64,000 nt of DNA. It comes from Amia ocellicauda. Lineage: Eukaryota; Chordata; Actinopteri; Amiiformes; Amiidae. The translations under genes were made by a program, and so were the position numbers. Under the pieces are notes generated by a model, which saw only the letters and a list, made by a program, of their open reading frames with translations, did not search any database and was not told the DNA's origin. This document shows, piece after piece, positions 40,347 to 53,203 of this stretch. Where the stretch lies: the NCBI RefSeq assembly GCF_036373705.1, contig NW_027102755.1:1-64000 (forward strand), given 5' to 3'. Each line of letters starts with the position of its first letter. The first letter of the stretch is position 1.

Positions 40347-40767
40347 TCCATGCTTTTGAGACTGTACTGGGAGACACAGCAAACTTTCTTCAGACGGCAC
40401 GTATGGATGTGCCATACTGGAGGAGCTGGACTACCTGTGCAACCTGAATGGGCTGCAGGGAGCGCCTCATAATACCAGTAGTGACAAGGACACTAGCAAA
40501 AGGCAAAACTAGAGAAGAATCAGTCAGGAAGGATAAGGAGAGAGCAATCGTCTGTGGCCACCACCTGCAAAACCATTCCCTTTTTGGGGTTGTCTTGCAG
40601 TTGCCTCTCTCCGGTGCACCTGCTGTCACTTTAATTTGCACCAAAAAAGGAGAGAGTGATTCACCACCGCTTTGGATTCTTAACTGTACAGATTGATATG
40701 CCTGAAGTGTAATTGACTTGGTGTTATGCTGTGATGATTACTTGTTCCCTTATTTTTTTGAGAGGTG
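40347..40767 (-). mobile_element. Tc1-like element fragment (second family), copy 2
   Basis: Same terminal sequence and helix-turn-helix segment as copy 1, with the same DNA beyond the terminus. It keeps a stretch (CTGGGAGACACAGCAAAC) deleted in copy 1, so neither derives simply from the other. Confidence 0.75.
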
Positions 40768-40862
40768 TATTATAGAAGATAGCCTTGAGAATGAGGCCAC
40801 AGAATTGCGGGAATCCGTGACTTTCAACACTTATGCAACCGAGTCGAGGTGACCAACAGCTT
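40396..40862. repeat. Local duplication around Tc1 fragment, copy 2
   Basis: Second copy of 39,074-39,535, directly followed by a truncated tRNA-Leu. Confidence 0.88.
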
Positions 40863-40924
40863 AGTGTCAGAAAATGAAAGAACACTTTTGCAATTCCTAG
40901 CATTGGTCATGCTATAAATCAGTC

Positions 40925-40999
40925 TGTCAGAAGTGGTATTTGAACCCACGCCTCCATCAGGAGACCAGAAAACTCTTCTACACTCTTCGAGAAAACAAC
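40925..40999 (-). pseudogene. tRNA-Leu 3' half, truncated in intron
   Basis: Homologous to the 3' exon and part of the intron of the tRNA-Leu at 40,089-40,203 (GGAGGCGTGGGTTCAAAT). The sequence changes to R-type repeat inside the intron. The 5' half, including the anticodon, is missing. Confidence 0.75.
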
Positions 41000-41009
41000 T
41001 GCATTTCCG

Positions 41010-41408
41010 TCCTTGCACTCTCTCATTAATCCAATCTTGCCCAGTCAGCGAGAGAAGCCATGTACATGCTTTGCCTTCCTCTCCCTCTCCCTTCACTGCC
41101 AGTTCAGCGATGACATCTCAGAACTCTCTCACAGCTGACTTCTATGACATCACAGAGTGCATCAATTCCGTGGCTTCTCATCTGTCGCCACACCGTCAGG
41201 GTTGACTTTCTCACTCACTATGCCAAGCTTTCTCGGAAACACTGGAATACGTGGATGAGTTTGTACCACTTTTGGAGGTTTTGCCCACCTGGGGCGAGGC
41301 TGTGATCCAGCTGAAAAGCAATTCGGGCATGTGGGCAGCGAAAGATGTATCTGTGATGAAGAGAAACCCAGGTCGATGATGTTTCCAATCAGCCCCATCG
41401 GTCCAGCC
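41010..41408. repeat. R-type repeat, diverged copy 2 (R')
   Basis: Homologous to 26,640-27,037. Its right end runs into the CAGACA tract and then block Q, forming the junction between the tandem units. Confidence 0.8.
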
Positions 41409-41492
41409 ACAGACACACACACAGACAGCCACAAGCACAGACTGCCACAGACACACAGACAGCCACAGATAGACAGACAAACACACAGACAG
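41409..41492. repeat. CA/CAGACA simple repeat at unit 1/unit 2 junction
   Basis: Same repeat type as 3788-3850, here with R'-type sequence on its left and Q-type sequence on its right. This is the junction between the two tandem units. Confidence 0.8.
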
Positions 41493-41660
41493 TGTGCCTG
41501 ACAAAAACTTTCCCTCACAGTCAAGTCAACATGAGTCGTATTATCTAAAAGAAGAACCCATCATTTCCTTTCATCTCTATATCAGAGAGAGCGATTAAAA
41601 AAACACATCTGTAAATGCTACTTGTACAAGCACGCTGAGATGCCCCATCATCAGTAGGCA

Positions 41661-41751
41661 TGCTCTGTGGCGCAATGGATAGCGCGTTGGACTTTTAGTG
41701 AAAAGGGCAGTGGTCATTCAATGGTTGTGGGATCGAGTACCACCGGAGTCA
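41661..41751 (+). pseudogene. tRNA-Arg pseudogene, unit 2 copy
   Basis: Same decayed tRNA as 4018-4108, with the same TTT anticodon position. The B box reads GGATCGAGTAC, one step less damaged than in unit 1, and the acceptor start is TGC. The anticodon change therefore came before the duplication. Confidence 0.8.
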
Positions 41752-41805
41752 GTGCTCACTTCATGACCCGGAGGCTTTTCTTACCATCTTCAAGCGCACT
41801 GCCCG

Positions 41806-42075
41806 GTGTTGCGACTGGCCGGAGTCGGAGTGGGCGGTACGCCTGGCTCCCCTGCCACCCGAGTGCTTCGTCCCGAGGATGCCCTAGACTACAAAAGTCT
41901 GAGGGACAGTGTCCTGGACCGGGTCGGTCTGACGTCGGACGGCCAGCGCCGAAAGCTCAGAAGCCTCCGGTTCGAACCTGGCTCCCGGTGCCTGCCACCG
42001 CTGGCTCAAGCCACGGAAGTTGCCGACCTGGTGGCCTTGGAGCAGTTCATCTGCCATCTCCCACGTCCAACCTGA
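41806..42075 (+). pseudogene. Gag SCAN-like fragment, unit 2
   Basis: Same protein segment as 4163-4489. The frame ends 46 codons earlier because CGA became TGA just after the LPRPT segment. Confidence 0.65.
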
Positions 42076-42201
42076 AGGCTGGCACCAGGCTGGCAGAGAA
42101 CCATCATTGCCCGGGACGATGCCACCTTCTGATGCCCGACGGCGGGCACCCTCCCTTCCATTCCCAAGACCCCCTGTGACCCGACTGTCCTGGATACCAG
42201 C

Positions 42202-43320
42202 ATGTTGCCAAACACCACACCTAAACATGTTTCTCCCCTACCCACTTCCCCTTCTCGCCTTGCCTGTCCCAAAAACAAATCTGCCTCCTTAGCTCCTTCT
42301 TTTTCTCTCTCCCCCGGCAGTGTGTGGTCCCCTGGAAAAACCACGGTGACGTTGCGGGCAGCCTGGACATCGCCCGGCCGGGTGCTCGCTAGTGAAAACT
42401 ATCTATCTAATATTAAGGATCATAGGCTCTCATCTGATTTGGCTGGGGCAGGTCACCTGTGTCGTGACAAGACCTTAAGCCGGATAATGGACCGATTCTT
42501 CTGGCCAGGCATCAAAAAGGAGGTAGAAAGATGGTGTGCTGCCTGTCCGGAGTGCCAGAAGACCAATGCCAGTGCAGTACCGTGGGCTCCGCTGGTACCG
42601 CTGCCTCTCATGGAGATACCATTTGAGCGCATTGGGATGGATTTGATCGGTCCGTTGGAGAAAAGCTCCGCGGGGTATCAATTTGTGCTGGTCATAGTAG
42701 ACTATGCCACTCGGTACCTGGAGGCAATTCGTCTACGGACAATGTCAGCGACTAGGATCGCCGAGGAGCTGTTTAAGGTCTTCACTCGGGTGGGGATCCC
42801 AAAGGAAATCCTGACAGATCAGGGCTCTCCATTCATGTCACGCGTGATGCGAGACCTCTGTAGGCTGCTGGGGATAAAGTCCATCAGGACCTCAATCTAT
42901 CATCCCCAGACAGACGCCCTAGTGGAGCTCTTTAATAAAACCCTAAAGAACATGATCTGTAAGTTTGTGAGCACAGACGCTTGGGACTGGGACAAGTTAT
43001 TGCCACCCCTGCTGTTCGCTGTACGCGAGGTGCCCCAGACGTCCACTGGCTTCTCTCCCTTCGAGCTGCTGTACGGGAGGCGGCTGAGGGGCATCCTCGA
43101 CTTAATAAAGGAGGACTGGGAGGCGACCGCCCCCTCCCAGACCTCTATGGTACAGCACATCCTGGACCTGAGAGATCGGCTATCGGCACTGGGGAAACTT
43201 GCACAGTTGCATCTCTTACAGGCCCAGGAGCGACAACAGCGCATGTACAACAGGAGAGCCCGGTTACGATCGTTCACCCAAGGACAAGGTACTGGTGTTA
43301 TTCCCAAATTCAACATCTAA
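42202..43320 (+). pseudogene. Gypsy integrase, unit 2
   Basis: The 372-codon frame matches 4559-5677 with a handful of substitutions (for example KEIL for KQIL before the second catalytic Asp). All three catalytic acidic residues are present, and the 3' frameshift is the same. Confidence 0.88.
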
Positions 43321-43414
43321 ACTGCTGGCTAAGTGGCAGGGACCCTTTTTGGTCACACGCCGCTTAGGGGATGTTGATTATGAGGTGTGTCGCCCAGATC
43401 GTCGGAGGTAAAAG
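43283..43414 (+). pseudogene. Integrase C-terminal module, unit 2
   Basis: Same out-of-frame GPY/F-type segment as in unit 1 (KWQGPFLV), followed by the same TAA stop. Confidence 0.75.
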
Positions 43415-44014
43415 CAGATCTATCATCTGAACATGCTGAAGAAGTGGCGAGAGCAGGAAGCATTGGGTGCTTTTAGTTCCCCCCACAATAAAGAGTCTGA
43501 AGCCGCTGTTTCTGAGGTTCGCACTGAACTCAATTTAACAAACGCCCATTTAACAAACGCCCAGAAACAGCACGTTTGCTCTTTATAGTGCCGCTTCCAG
43601 CATGTCTTTTCTCACCGACCCGTGCTCACACCTCTCATTGAACACCACATCCACACAGCACTGGACCACTGCGTGCGTGTCAAACCCTATCGCACCCCCT
43701 ATTACAAAAAGTAGGCTGTCAATGAAGAGGTGCAGAAGATGTTGGAGCTGGGAGTCATTGAAAAGTCACAATCGGAATGGTGTAGCCCTATAGTCTTGGT
43801 GCCAAAGCCTGACGGCAGCACTAGATTCTGCGTTGATTATAGGGAGCTCAATGCAGTGTCTAGGTTTGATGCCTATCCGATGCCCCGTGTGGATGAGTTG
43901 CTGGATCGGCTGGGCGCTGCTCACGGAAAACCCGGGCAAGTGAACAGTTGGGAGGAGGGAGACCAAGTATCTGGGGTACCTCTTAGGAGGGGGGCAGGTA
44001 CGGCCAGTCGTTGA
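43415..44014 (+). pseudogene. Reverse transcriptase N-terminal fragment, unit 2
   Basis: Same fingers/early-palm segment as in unit 1, without the YxDD region. Here the linker carries an extra stop (TAG near 43,588). Confidence 0.82.
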
Positions 44015-44018
44015 CAAG

Positions 44019-44432
44019 GTGACCGCTATTGCCTCCTGTCCGCCTCCTAAGTCCAAAAAGGAAGTTCGGCAGTTTTTGGGGTTTTCCGGGTATTATCGCC
44101 AGTTTCTGCCGGACTTTGCCACCCTGGCTTACCCCCTGACCGAACTGATGCGAAAAGGTGCTCCAGATACGGTCCAGTGGACGGAGCAGTGCCAGGTGGC
44201 TTTCCAGGCAATTAAGGACCGCCTCTGCCAACACCCTTTTTTTAAATGCCTTGACTTCTCTCTCCCTTTCATTCTACAGACCGACGCCTGAGAAGTTGGA
44301 GTGGGCACGGTCCTGTCCCAGAGTGTTGGGGGTCAGGAACACCCCGTCCTCTATCTAAGCAAACAATTATCGCCCAGGAGCGTAAATATAGCACCATTGA
44401 AAAGGAGTGTCTCGCTATAAAGTGGGCTGTGC
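44019..44432 (+). pseudogene. RT thumb/RNase H fragment, unit 2
   Basis: Same segment and same TDA-stop as in unit 1, with a few substitutions (TELM for TEVT). Confidence 0.8.
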
Positions 44433-44679
44433 CCTGTTTATTTAATCCCTCTCCCTCCCCGACGGAAGCAGCTAACCGACAAGAAGGTGGACTGAGTCTA
44501 TTACCCCTGTCTGCCCGGAGCACCCCGATTGTGGACACTTTTTGCTTTTGCTTTTGATTTTGTTTTTGTTTTGTATCTCCGCCCTTTTTTGACATACCTG
44601 AACAAAATAAAGCCCGGACACAACCGAAACCGGAGACTCTCCCTCTCTCTCTCCCCGTTATTTGTGTCCGGCTTTCACA
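44433..44679 (+). mobile_element. Partial 3' LTR, unit 2
   Basis: Same truncated LTR as 6,790-7,036, ending TTTCACA. Confidence 0.8.
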
Positions 44680-45038
44680 GTAGGCTATTCAAGAAGGGGG
44701 GCTCAAAGATGGCCAGATATAAATTTATCTATTTTATTTTATTTTATTTATTGTGCTTTGTTGGCACAGTGTTTAATGTTCAGTCTTAAATACATATTTT
44801 TTAATTGTAGTTTTGTAATTGATTTTGTCTTTGAAAAGCAAGACAAAATAATAAAAAGCACATTTTAGATTATTTAATTTATGCAATGGTGAAAAAATTG
44901 TCAAATTAACTGAAATGTAAAAAACAACAAACAAAAAAAACTATCAAAACAATCTGATGCATTTAAAAGAACAATAACGGTCAATGCATTTGAAAAATAA
45001 AAAAAACATCAAAACATTCAAAAACAGTGAAACCAGTG

Positions 45039-45245
45039 CTATTTAGAAATAATTAATACAATCATTTCCATAATTTCTTTACGTACTGTTGGAAATATAC
45101 CACCTGGCCCAGGTGATTTGTTTGTTTTTAATTCTGCTAGTCCCTTTACTACCTCCTCCTCATTTATCCTGATCTCTCTTAGGGTTTGACTGGACTGGTT
45201 GTTAACCTGTGGCATGTTATCTGTTTTTTCTTTAGTAAAAACCTC
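45039..45245 (-). pseudogene. CR1/L2-like LINE fragment, unit 2
   Basis: Same fragment as 7397-7603 with minor substitutions; the NKSPGPDG-type motif is still readable. Confidence 0.7.
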
Positions 45246-46725
45246 AATATCGTCAGCTCAGCATACCTTAGTATAACTTAATATAAGCAACAGAGACGCT
45301 GCTCTGAAGGAGCGCAATAGTCTCTATAGCCACTCTGTCACAGCCACCTCAATAAATACATCAATTCATTAATCACTGTATTGACTTCAACCATTTAAAC
45401 ACATGTAATGTTTTGCTTTATGCTAGGGGTGGCTAACCCTGGTCCTGGATTTGAGCCCCCACCTCCCCAGGGATCTGTATTGGCAAACTGCTGAGCTGAT
45501 GATATTGACTGCAAAGGGGAATCTCTCTGGAATGGTCCATTATACAGGGGAGCTAAAGACCTCCAGGAAAGCACTAACCTGTGGCCCTGGGGCCCTGGGG
45601 TTTGTCTGCCTAACGCTCGTCCTCTGTTCTTTGGGTCTGCACTGGTTCTGGTCCTATCTGATCAACCTGTTCTGAATAGGGCAGTGGTTCTCGACCTGCG
45701 GCCCGTCACACATGGAAGTGCGGCCCACGATATGACACCCACATTTAACACTACAAGCGCAGAGCCGGTCAATTTGACCGTTTTGGTTATTCAAATTTGA
45801 ATTATACTGTGTTCCAAAATACACGGCGCATATACCCATTCGTGACTATTCCTAACTATATGTATTAAACATGCCTACAGCGTTTTAGCTGCATAAACAT
45901 GAACATAAATAAGTTATAAACACATTTACCTAGAATAGCCAAAATCGGGTTATTTTGACTGGTCATTTAAATACATAATAACTCAAATATAACACATAAT
46001 CCTGCCTTCCCTTTACAATAGAGTCAGTCTGGCACTCAAGTGGTGATCTCTACCTGTCTACAATCTTTCATGTGCTTGAAAAACACATGCATTTGTACAG
46101 CATTACAGGTGTTTTCTTACAACTGTAGTAAGATTGAGTGGATACAGTGATTACCCGCAAATCAACATGGATTTGAAACGGAGATTGAAGAGAGCTCGTT
46201 TTGGAAATTGGACAAGTAAAATCATGTTCTGTGAAATTGCAGTGTCTCACCACACAATAAGATGAGTTACAACAACCTCAACTTGAACAGAATTGTAAAA
46301 CTTTAAATAACGTGCTCAGGTAACCACAAAACATATGTTCTATGAACGTTTTGTGTAATGCGCATGTGCCAAAACCATCACGTCATGATGACATACTACT
46401 TTACCGGAGTTTAAAATTTTTTTGTATTAATTAGCATGGGATAAAGTTGCTGATCATGCAAGAAAAGATGAAGTAGCCCGCGTTTGAATGATTATAGATG
46501 GACTTTGTGGATTGCAAATAATGAAATTAATAGTCATTCTTCCTCAACTTTCATTACTTACAGTGGGGGAAAAAAGTATTTGATCCCCTGCTGATTTTGT
46601 ACGTTTGCCCACTGACAAATAAATGATCAGTCTATAGTTTTAATGGTAGGTGTATTTTAGCAGTGAGAGACAGAATAACAACAAAAAAATCCAGAAAACA
46701 AAACCCTTGTTGGCAATCACAGAGG

Positions 46726-47692
46726 TCAGACGTTTCTTGTAGTTGGCCACCAGGTTTGCACACATCTCAGGAGGGATTTTGTCCACTCCTCTTTGCAGAT
46801 CCTCTCCAAGTCATTAAGGTTTCGAGGCTGACGTTTGGCAACTCGAACCTTCAGCTCCCTCCACAGATTTTCTATGGGATTAAGGTCTGGAGACTGGCTA
46901 GGCCACTCCTTGACCTTAATGTGCTTCTTTTTGAGCCACTCCTGTGTGTTTTGGGTCATTGTCATGCTGGAATACCCATCCACGACCCATTTTCAATGCC
47001 CTGGCTGAGGGAAGGAGGTTCTCACCCAAGATTTGACGGTACATGGCCCCGTCCATTATCCCTTTGATGCGGTGCAGTTGTCCTGTCCCCTTAGCAGAAA
47101 AACACCCCCAAAGCATAATGTTTCCACCTCCATGTTTGATGGTGGGGATGGTGTTCTTGAGGTCATAGGCAGCATTGCTCCTCCTCCAAACACGGCGAGT
47201 TGAGTTGATGCCAAAGAGCTCGATTTTGGTCTCATCTGACCACAACACTTTCACCCAGTTCTCCTCTGAATCATTCAGATGTTCATTGGCAAACTTTAGA
47301 TGGGCCTGTACATGTGCTTTCTTGAGAAGGGGGATCTTGCGGGCGCTGCAGGATTTCAGTCCTTCATGGCGTAGTGTGTTACCAATTGTTTTCTTGGTGA
47401 CTATGGTCCCAGCTGCCTTGAGATCATTAACAAGATCCTCCCGTGTAGTTCTGGGCTGATTCCTCACCGTTCTCATGATCATTGAAACTCCACGAGGTGA
47501 GATCTTGCATGGAGCCCCAGACCGAGGAAGACTGACAGTTATTTTGTGTTTCTTCCATTTGCGAATAATCGCACCAACTGTTGTCACCTTCTCACCAAGC
47601 TGCTTGGCGATGGTCTTGTAGCCCATTCCAGCCTTGTGTAGGTCTACAATCTTGTCCCTGACATCCTTGGACAGCTCTTTGGTCTTTGCCAT
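46726..47692 (-). pseudogene. Tc1-like transposase, unit 2
   Basis: Same 258-codon N-terminal part and frameshift as in unit 1, with a few substitutions. The C-terminal part suffers a further one-base deletion after KEEW, and its natural stop lies in the deleted segment. Confidence 0.9.
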
Positions 47693-47733
47693 GGTGGAGA
47701 GTTTGGAATCTGATTGATTGATTGCTTCTGTGG

Positions 47734-47815
47734 ACAGGTGTCTTTTATACAGGTAACGAGCTGAGATTTAGGAGCGCTCCTAATGTCAGCTCATTACCTG
47801 TATAAAAGACACCTG
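47734..47815. repeat. 82-bp hairpin, unit 2
   Basis: Same palindrome as 10,131-10,212, with the TATA motifs retained. Confidence 0.85.
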
Positions 47816-49219
47816 GGAGCCAGAAATCTTGCTGATTGATAGGAGATCAAATACTTCTTTCCCTAATTAACATGCAAATCAATTTATAACTTTTTTGAAA
47901 TGAGTTTTTCTGGATTTTTTTGTTGTTATTCTGTCTCTCACTGTTAAAATACACCTACCATTAAAATTATAGACTGATCATTTCTTTGTCAGTGGGCAAA
48001 CGTACAAAATCAGCAGGGGATCAAATACTTTTTTCCCTCACTGTAAGTAATGAAAGTTGAGGAAGAATGAATATTTTGTCAATTAGACTTGGTTTATAGT
48101 TGTGAAAACTTGAAAAATTAAGTTCAATTAATATGTTTTTCAGTTGACTTAACTAAAAATTCTAAATGCTTATTAATTGATAGAGTACGTTGGCTCAATT
48201 TACTGCATGTTATTTCAACAGTGAGTGAACTTAACACTTCATGTTTGCTAAACTGAGTCAAAGCAACAAGATGACTTGACTAAGTCACGTTGCGTCAACA
48301 AATAATTTTTACAGTGTAGCGGTTACATTTATGATTTGAAGAAATGTGGCTTCATTTTTAGTAAGAGGCTCAACTGAGTGTAGGTCCTTGTTTTGTGAAA
48401 GTATGCCTCAAAGCTAACCATATTGTGACTGCAGTTCACCATTGGTCGTTTGAAAATATCAAATAGCATGTGCTCTCTCTGGTTGGTTCCCTGACTAATT
48501 GAGGTAGAAAGCAGTCGTTTGCCCTCTAAAACATTTCTACTACTGCTTCTGTAGTCTCAACTGGGCTTTCCCAGTCAATGTTAGGAAATCTAAAACCCCA
48601 TTATAACAGCCACTATAGCCCAATTGAAAAATCGTTTAAAGTGGTAATGTTATCTCTGAATAACTAGTTGTGTGCAAGTTTCTATCAGCTACTTTCAGAG
48701 AACAAAAGTAGTGAGGGAGTTCAAGGGTGACGATCTCGAGTCATTGTACATTTTCCCTGCATGCTTTGAAGACACGCGATACTTATACTACACAATACTT
48801 CAGGTCCAAGTTCAGAACCGGACAGCCGTCTTTAGACTCTTTAATAAAGGCAACCTAAATTAATCAGTGGGCCGTAAGTCTGGGTGTCAAATAAGCACCT
48901 GGGCCACAACAGGAGCGTAGCCATGGGTGGGCCTGGGTGGGCCTGGTTGGGCCATGGCCCACCTACTTACCTCTCAGGTCCACCCAATCAGAGAGTGTAA
49001 AATTTCTCCCGCGTGTTAAAAAAACATTATAAATACAAGATTCTGAAGCAATAACGTGTTTCGGAAAATCACAGGCTTTATTCCAAAGCATGGGGGCTGG
49101 TTCTTTTCAAGTCTAATGGTTACATTTTGGCTAAGTTATGCACAAGCAGGTTATAACTGGCTGTGGTAAATGTTTTTTTACGTAGTGCATCACACCATGA
49201 CAACTGAACAAATGTAGTT

Positions 49220-49938
49220 GTGAACGGAGTTCCTACAAATGGTGAAACAAAATTATTTGTTGAATTATTTCAAAAGACGAGAAGAGAACTATCAGAACAG
49301 CACATTACACAACCTGATAAATCACCAACTGCATCGGAAGAAACCAATATAAGCACTGCTTTGCATCCACAGGCCAGTGTTGAATTCGGTAAGGAAACAT
49401 TTTACTGTCCCTCGGATTTATAAGGAATAGATGAGTCACCTACACGGCCAAAATTGCAGGCATTTGCTTTAATTTGTGTTAAATCCCAAAGTTTTTCATC
49501 ACAGCGGTGGTATGAGAAGTATCGCTGGATGGAATACAGCATAGCCAGAAATGCAATTATCTGTAGATATGCAGGCATTTGTTCTGATTCCCACACCGAA
49601 GAAACATTCACTAAAAATGGTTTTAAAGATTTTAAGCATTTGAATCAGAGCCGTTCAAAACATGAAGCAAGCAATTGGTACTGTCCATCCGAAGGTTACA
49701 GACAAAGCCACACAGAAACATTTTTAATCGGTTAAATCGGGATTCCAGGAAGGCTTATTTGAGAGGAATTGTGATTAAAGCTGTGACTGACATTCTGATG
49801 TACTGCACAAAGCAGTGAATTCCAATCAGGGGTCTCAGAGAAGCTCTAAATAAAGGACATTTCTCTGAGCTATTTAAAGTAAACATGATAGTGAAATACA
49901 AACCTGTGTTGAAGAACTCCGCAAAAATGCAACACTAT
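49220..49938 (+). pseudogene. hAT transposase fragment, unit 2
   Basis: Same two frames as unit 1 with the same intervening stops; the translated TTF-type segment is identical. Confidence 0.72.
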
Positions 49939-50082
49939 GAGCCCTGATACTCCAAAAGAGCTACTGCTTTACCATCACGCACACCTCATCACAGGGTACA
50001 TTTCATGACCAGCATCAGTTCAGTATAGACCAGTGTCTCTATGGTTACCTTGTCCCAGTACAGACAAGTGTGTCTCTATGGC

Positions 50083-50083
<1 letters not shown>

Positions 50084-50137
<54 letters not shown>

Positions 50138-50466
50138 TCTTGGCAGATGCCCTTATCCAGTGCTATACAAATTGCAAGAATACAGTTAAGGCATCAAATA
50201 TTACAAATACAAATTTACATTGTACAAAGCAATTCAAAATATAATACATTTTACAACTTCCAATTTACACAGGTAAGTACAGTAAGTTAGGTCATACATC
50301 CTGGAACGTAAAAGCTAAGTGCTGTCAAGATGTAAGGTCACAGTCAAGGGTTACGGGAAAGGGAGCAAGGGGGAAATCAATCAATAATACAAGTATTAGT
50401 AACACAAGAAGCATGATCAAATGCTGTGAAGTGCTATCTTCCAGGGAATAAAAGGACTAATACGTA
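50084..50466 (-). mobile_element. SINE/LINE 3' end, unit 2 with expanded tail
   Basis: Same insertion as in unit 1; the ATT/TAA tract is about 21-24 bases longer. Confidence 0.65.
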
Positions 50467-53203
50467 AAATTACTAATGGTTACCTATGTAGAAGCCCCAG
50501 TATAGAACAGTGTCTCTATGGTTACCTATGTAGAAGCCCCAGTATAGAACAGTGTGTCTCTATGGTTACGTAATCCCAGTATAGACCAGTGTGTCTCTAT
50601 GGTTAGCTATATAGAAGCCCCAGTACAGAACAGTGCGTCTCTGTGTGTAGAGTCACAAACACACAGAGGGAATTCTAGATGGGCAGGAACCAGAACCCTT
50701 GGATGATCTAGAGCTAGAGAGGGAGGATTCCCCTGTTGTGAGACGCTCCTAGAGATATAACAAGGGTACACTTCCAGTAAGCTTAATAGAAGGGTATTTA
50801 CAAAAAATATGCAGTGTATTGTCATTATAGATCACAGACCCCTTAAAAGGTATCCTGAAATTGCCTTGAATGTTTTGATATATAACCTGTATTAATTCAG
50901 CAGGTTTTCAACAGGGGGGATACTGTAAGGGATACTACTTTGTTCAGAATACGGTATTGTTACATTAAGAACACCAGAGAGGTCTAATGTAATGGATGGC
51001 TTCGCAAACCAACTGAATTACTGAATCGCCTAACCTGCTGTCCAATCGGAATGTAGCTTTCTCGAGAAAAAGGGTGGGCTGTAGTTCGGGAAGAGTAGTC
51101 GCCATGATTAGTTGAGTGTGCAAATTGGAGCTGTGTAGTGTGCAGAGGAAATAAACATGTTTTTTATATGAAAACAATGAACTTTGTTTTTGAACACTGG
51201 CCTGGAATTGTGTATCTTTTCAAGTTTTTTTTTAGAAGAGACTGTTCTAGGTGCAAAGTGAACGGGACCCGTGTGACACGCAGTTAAGGAGAGCCCGCGT
51301 TGAACTAAGATGACTACAGTGAGATTTCCTGGACAAAGCTCGGGCAAAGGATAGCGCAGGGTACACCTGCACCTGTGTTTTTGTCAAAAAGCATTGTGAT
51401 CAGAGAAGGTAAAAAGGGAAAAACGCAAGTAAGCAGCAATAGCATTTTCTTTCTTTGAAGCATAGCATGACCATAGTTTTTCTATTGTATAAGTATCTTG
51501 GTGTAGGGGTGTCTCGCCTGTCCTGTAAGATTCGGGAGGGTAGGAATAGTTTAGTTATCCTCTCTGTTTACTTTTTGTGTGCCCCATTACTGTTAGTTCA
51601 GGTAGCCATTGTGAATTTAAATCTTGAACCCTACTTTGCCAAATTAGGTCACAGCTATACTTCGGTATGTAAAAAAATATATAACGCAGGATGGGCACAT
51701 ACCTCAAATTTGGGGGGTATAGGGACAAACTGTGTTGGGGGCGCGGACTTAGATCCTTTAGTTTCTCATCCATCCAAGATATCTAGCTTAGAACCCCTAC
51801 AACAGCAGGACATTTATTAACTCCTCGTTACATATGGTTACCTATGTAGAAGCCCCAGTATAGACCTGATGCTGATGAAGTGAGGTCCGGGGGAGCTGGG
51901 GGGCTGCGAAAGTGAGGTCCGGTGGGGTCCAGGTTTCCTTCTTTGTTACCATCACTTAAGTTTACAAAGTGATCAAACACAAAGGCTTCTCTGACATTGT
52001 GAAAGTGTTTGTCCAAATCAGTAGGCAGTGGGTCCTCAGCCAGTCCAGGTTCAATCACAAAATTAGGGTTCTCAGTAAGAGTCCAAATCAAAAACGCAAG
52101 CAATCCTTAAAATATATATATATATATATTAACACAGTCAAAACCACCACAATCTTTCTACCCAACAAACAAGGAGAGCGAGGTAGGTCCTTATATAGTA
52201 AGTTTTAGAACAGTGGGTAATTTAAGATGGTTCTTGTGATATATCCTTCCCAACAAGAGCGCAGGACTAGGACACTGTCTTGTATGAGTGTCTGTTAGGT
52301 GGATGAGGAACTCATTGGCTGAGATTCAGATAATTATTACAAAATAATTTTTTCAGCACTTCCAAATCTCACAGCCACTGCAAATCTCGCAGCTGCTGTT
52401 TTATTTTTTCAGCAGTTGCACTTCAGGGCCACCGTAAGAAAGAAACTAGGTGTAACTCAAGTAACAGAAAGGTTGAGTACTTGTATGGTTTAAACGGGTC
52501 CACTGTGCCATCCTTAATGGACAAGTTTTCGGTCCAGAAATGTACCAGCTGAATGTCTCCATCCTGCCATCGGCTCCAATGCGTCTCTTCAGTTTTCTGT
52601 GTCATTGTGCCCGCACCGTGTGAGTTCACCCGTGCACATGTTGCAGCAAACTCTCCAGTGTAAATTCAATGTAAAGTGCTCCTTTACTTTCCACGGGTGA
52701 AGCTGTTGCCTCTCTCAAGGTTTTTTCTAGTAGCTGCGCCCCAGGTAGACCCAAGTAATCGACGATTAATTACATTTTAAGATTTTATTCGATTTTAATC
52801 AACTTTATCGCTAAGTCGTTGGCAGCCCCGCTGTCGCTGAGTACTACTGTATCTGTAAGTGTGTTTTAATGACGAGGCGGCTAACGCCAGATGGTAGGTG
52901 ATTGGATGTCGTACCAAATGTACCGCTGCAGCACTGGGTCATGAACGTCATTCACGGTTCTTGTAGTTTTCATTGCCTTCTCGGTTAATTGCGACAATCC
53001 ACAACCGAACTACATTTCCCACATTTTCTAACGTAATAATGATTAGTGTAAGATATAATTATTATCAAAATCCTGTCAATGTAGTATTTACTTATAGAGT
53101 TCAAATATTGTATATGCACTGTGCGCCCAAATTGTATTTCACACTCGCACAACATTATTTTCACTCACAAATTCGAGCATAACGCTCACACTGTAGAGCC
53201 CTG

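Larger units (their letters stand above)
41767..44679 (+). mobile_element. Gmr1-like gypsy remnant (unit 2)
   Basis: Near-identical copy of 4,124-7,036 with the same internal deletions, frameshift and stops. Additional damage here includes an earlier stop in the Gag fragment and a stop at about 43,588 before the reverse transcriptase. Confidence 0.85.
46561..48043 (-). mobile_element. Tc1-family transposon, unit 2
   Basis: Same insertion as 8,895-10,440. A deletion of about 60 bp near 46,697 removes the inner part of one terminal repeat and the end of the transposase. The outer flanks form a perfect 27-base inverted repeat (46,534-46,560 and 48,044-48,070) that is not intact in unit 1. Confidence 0.92.
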
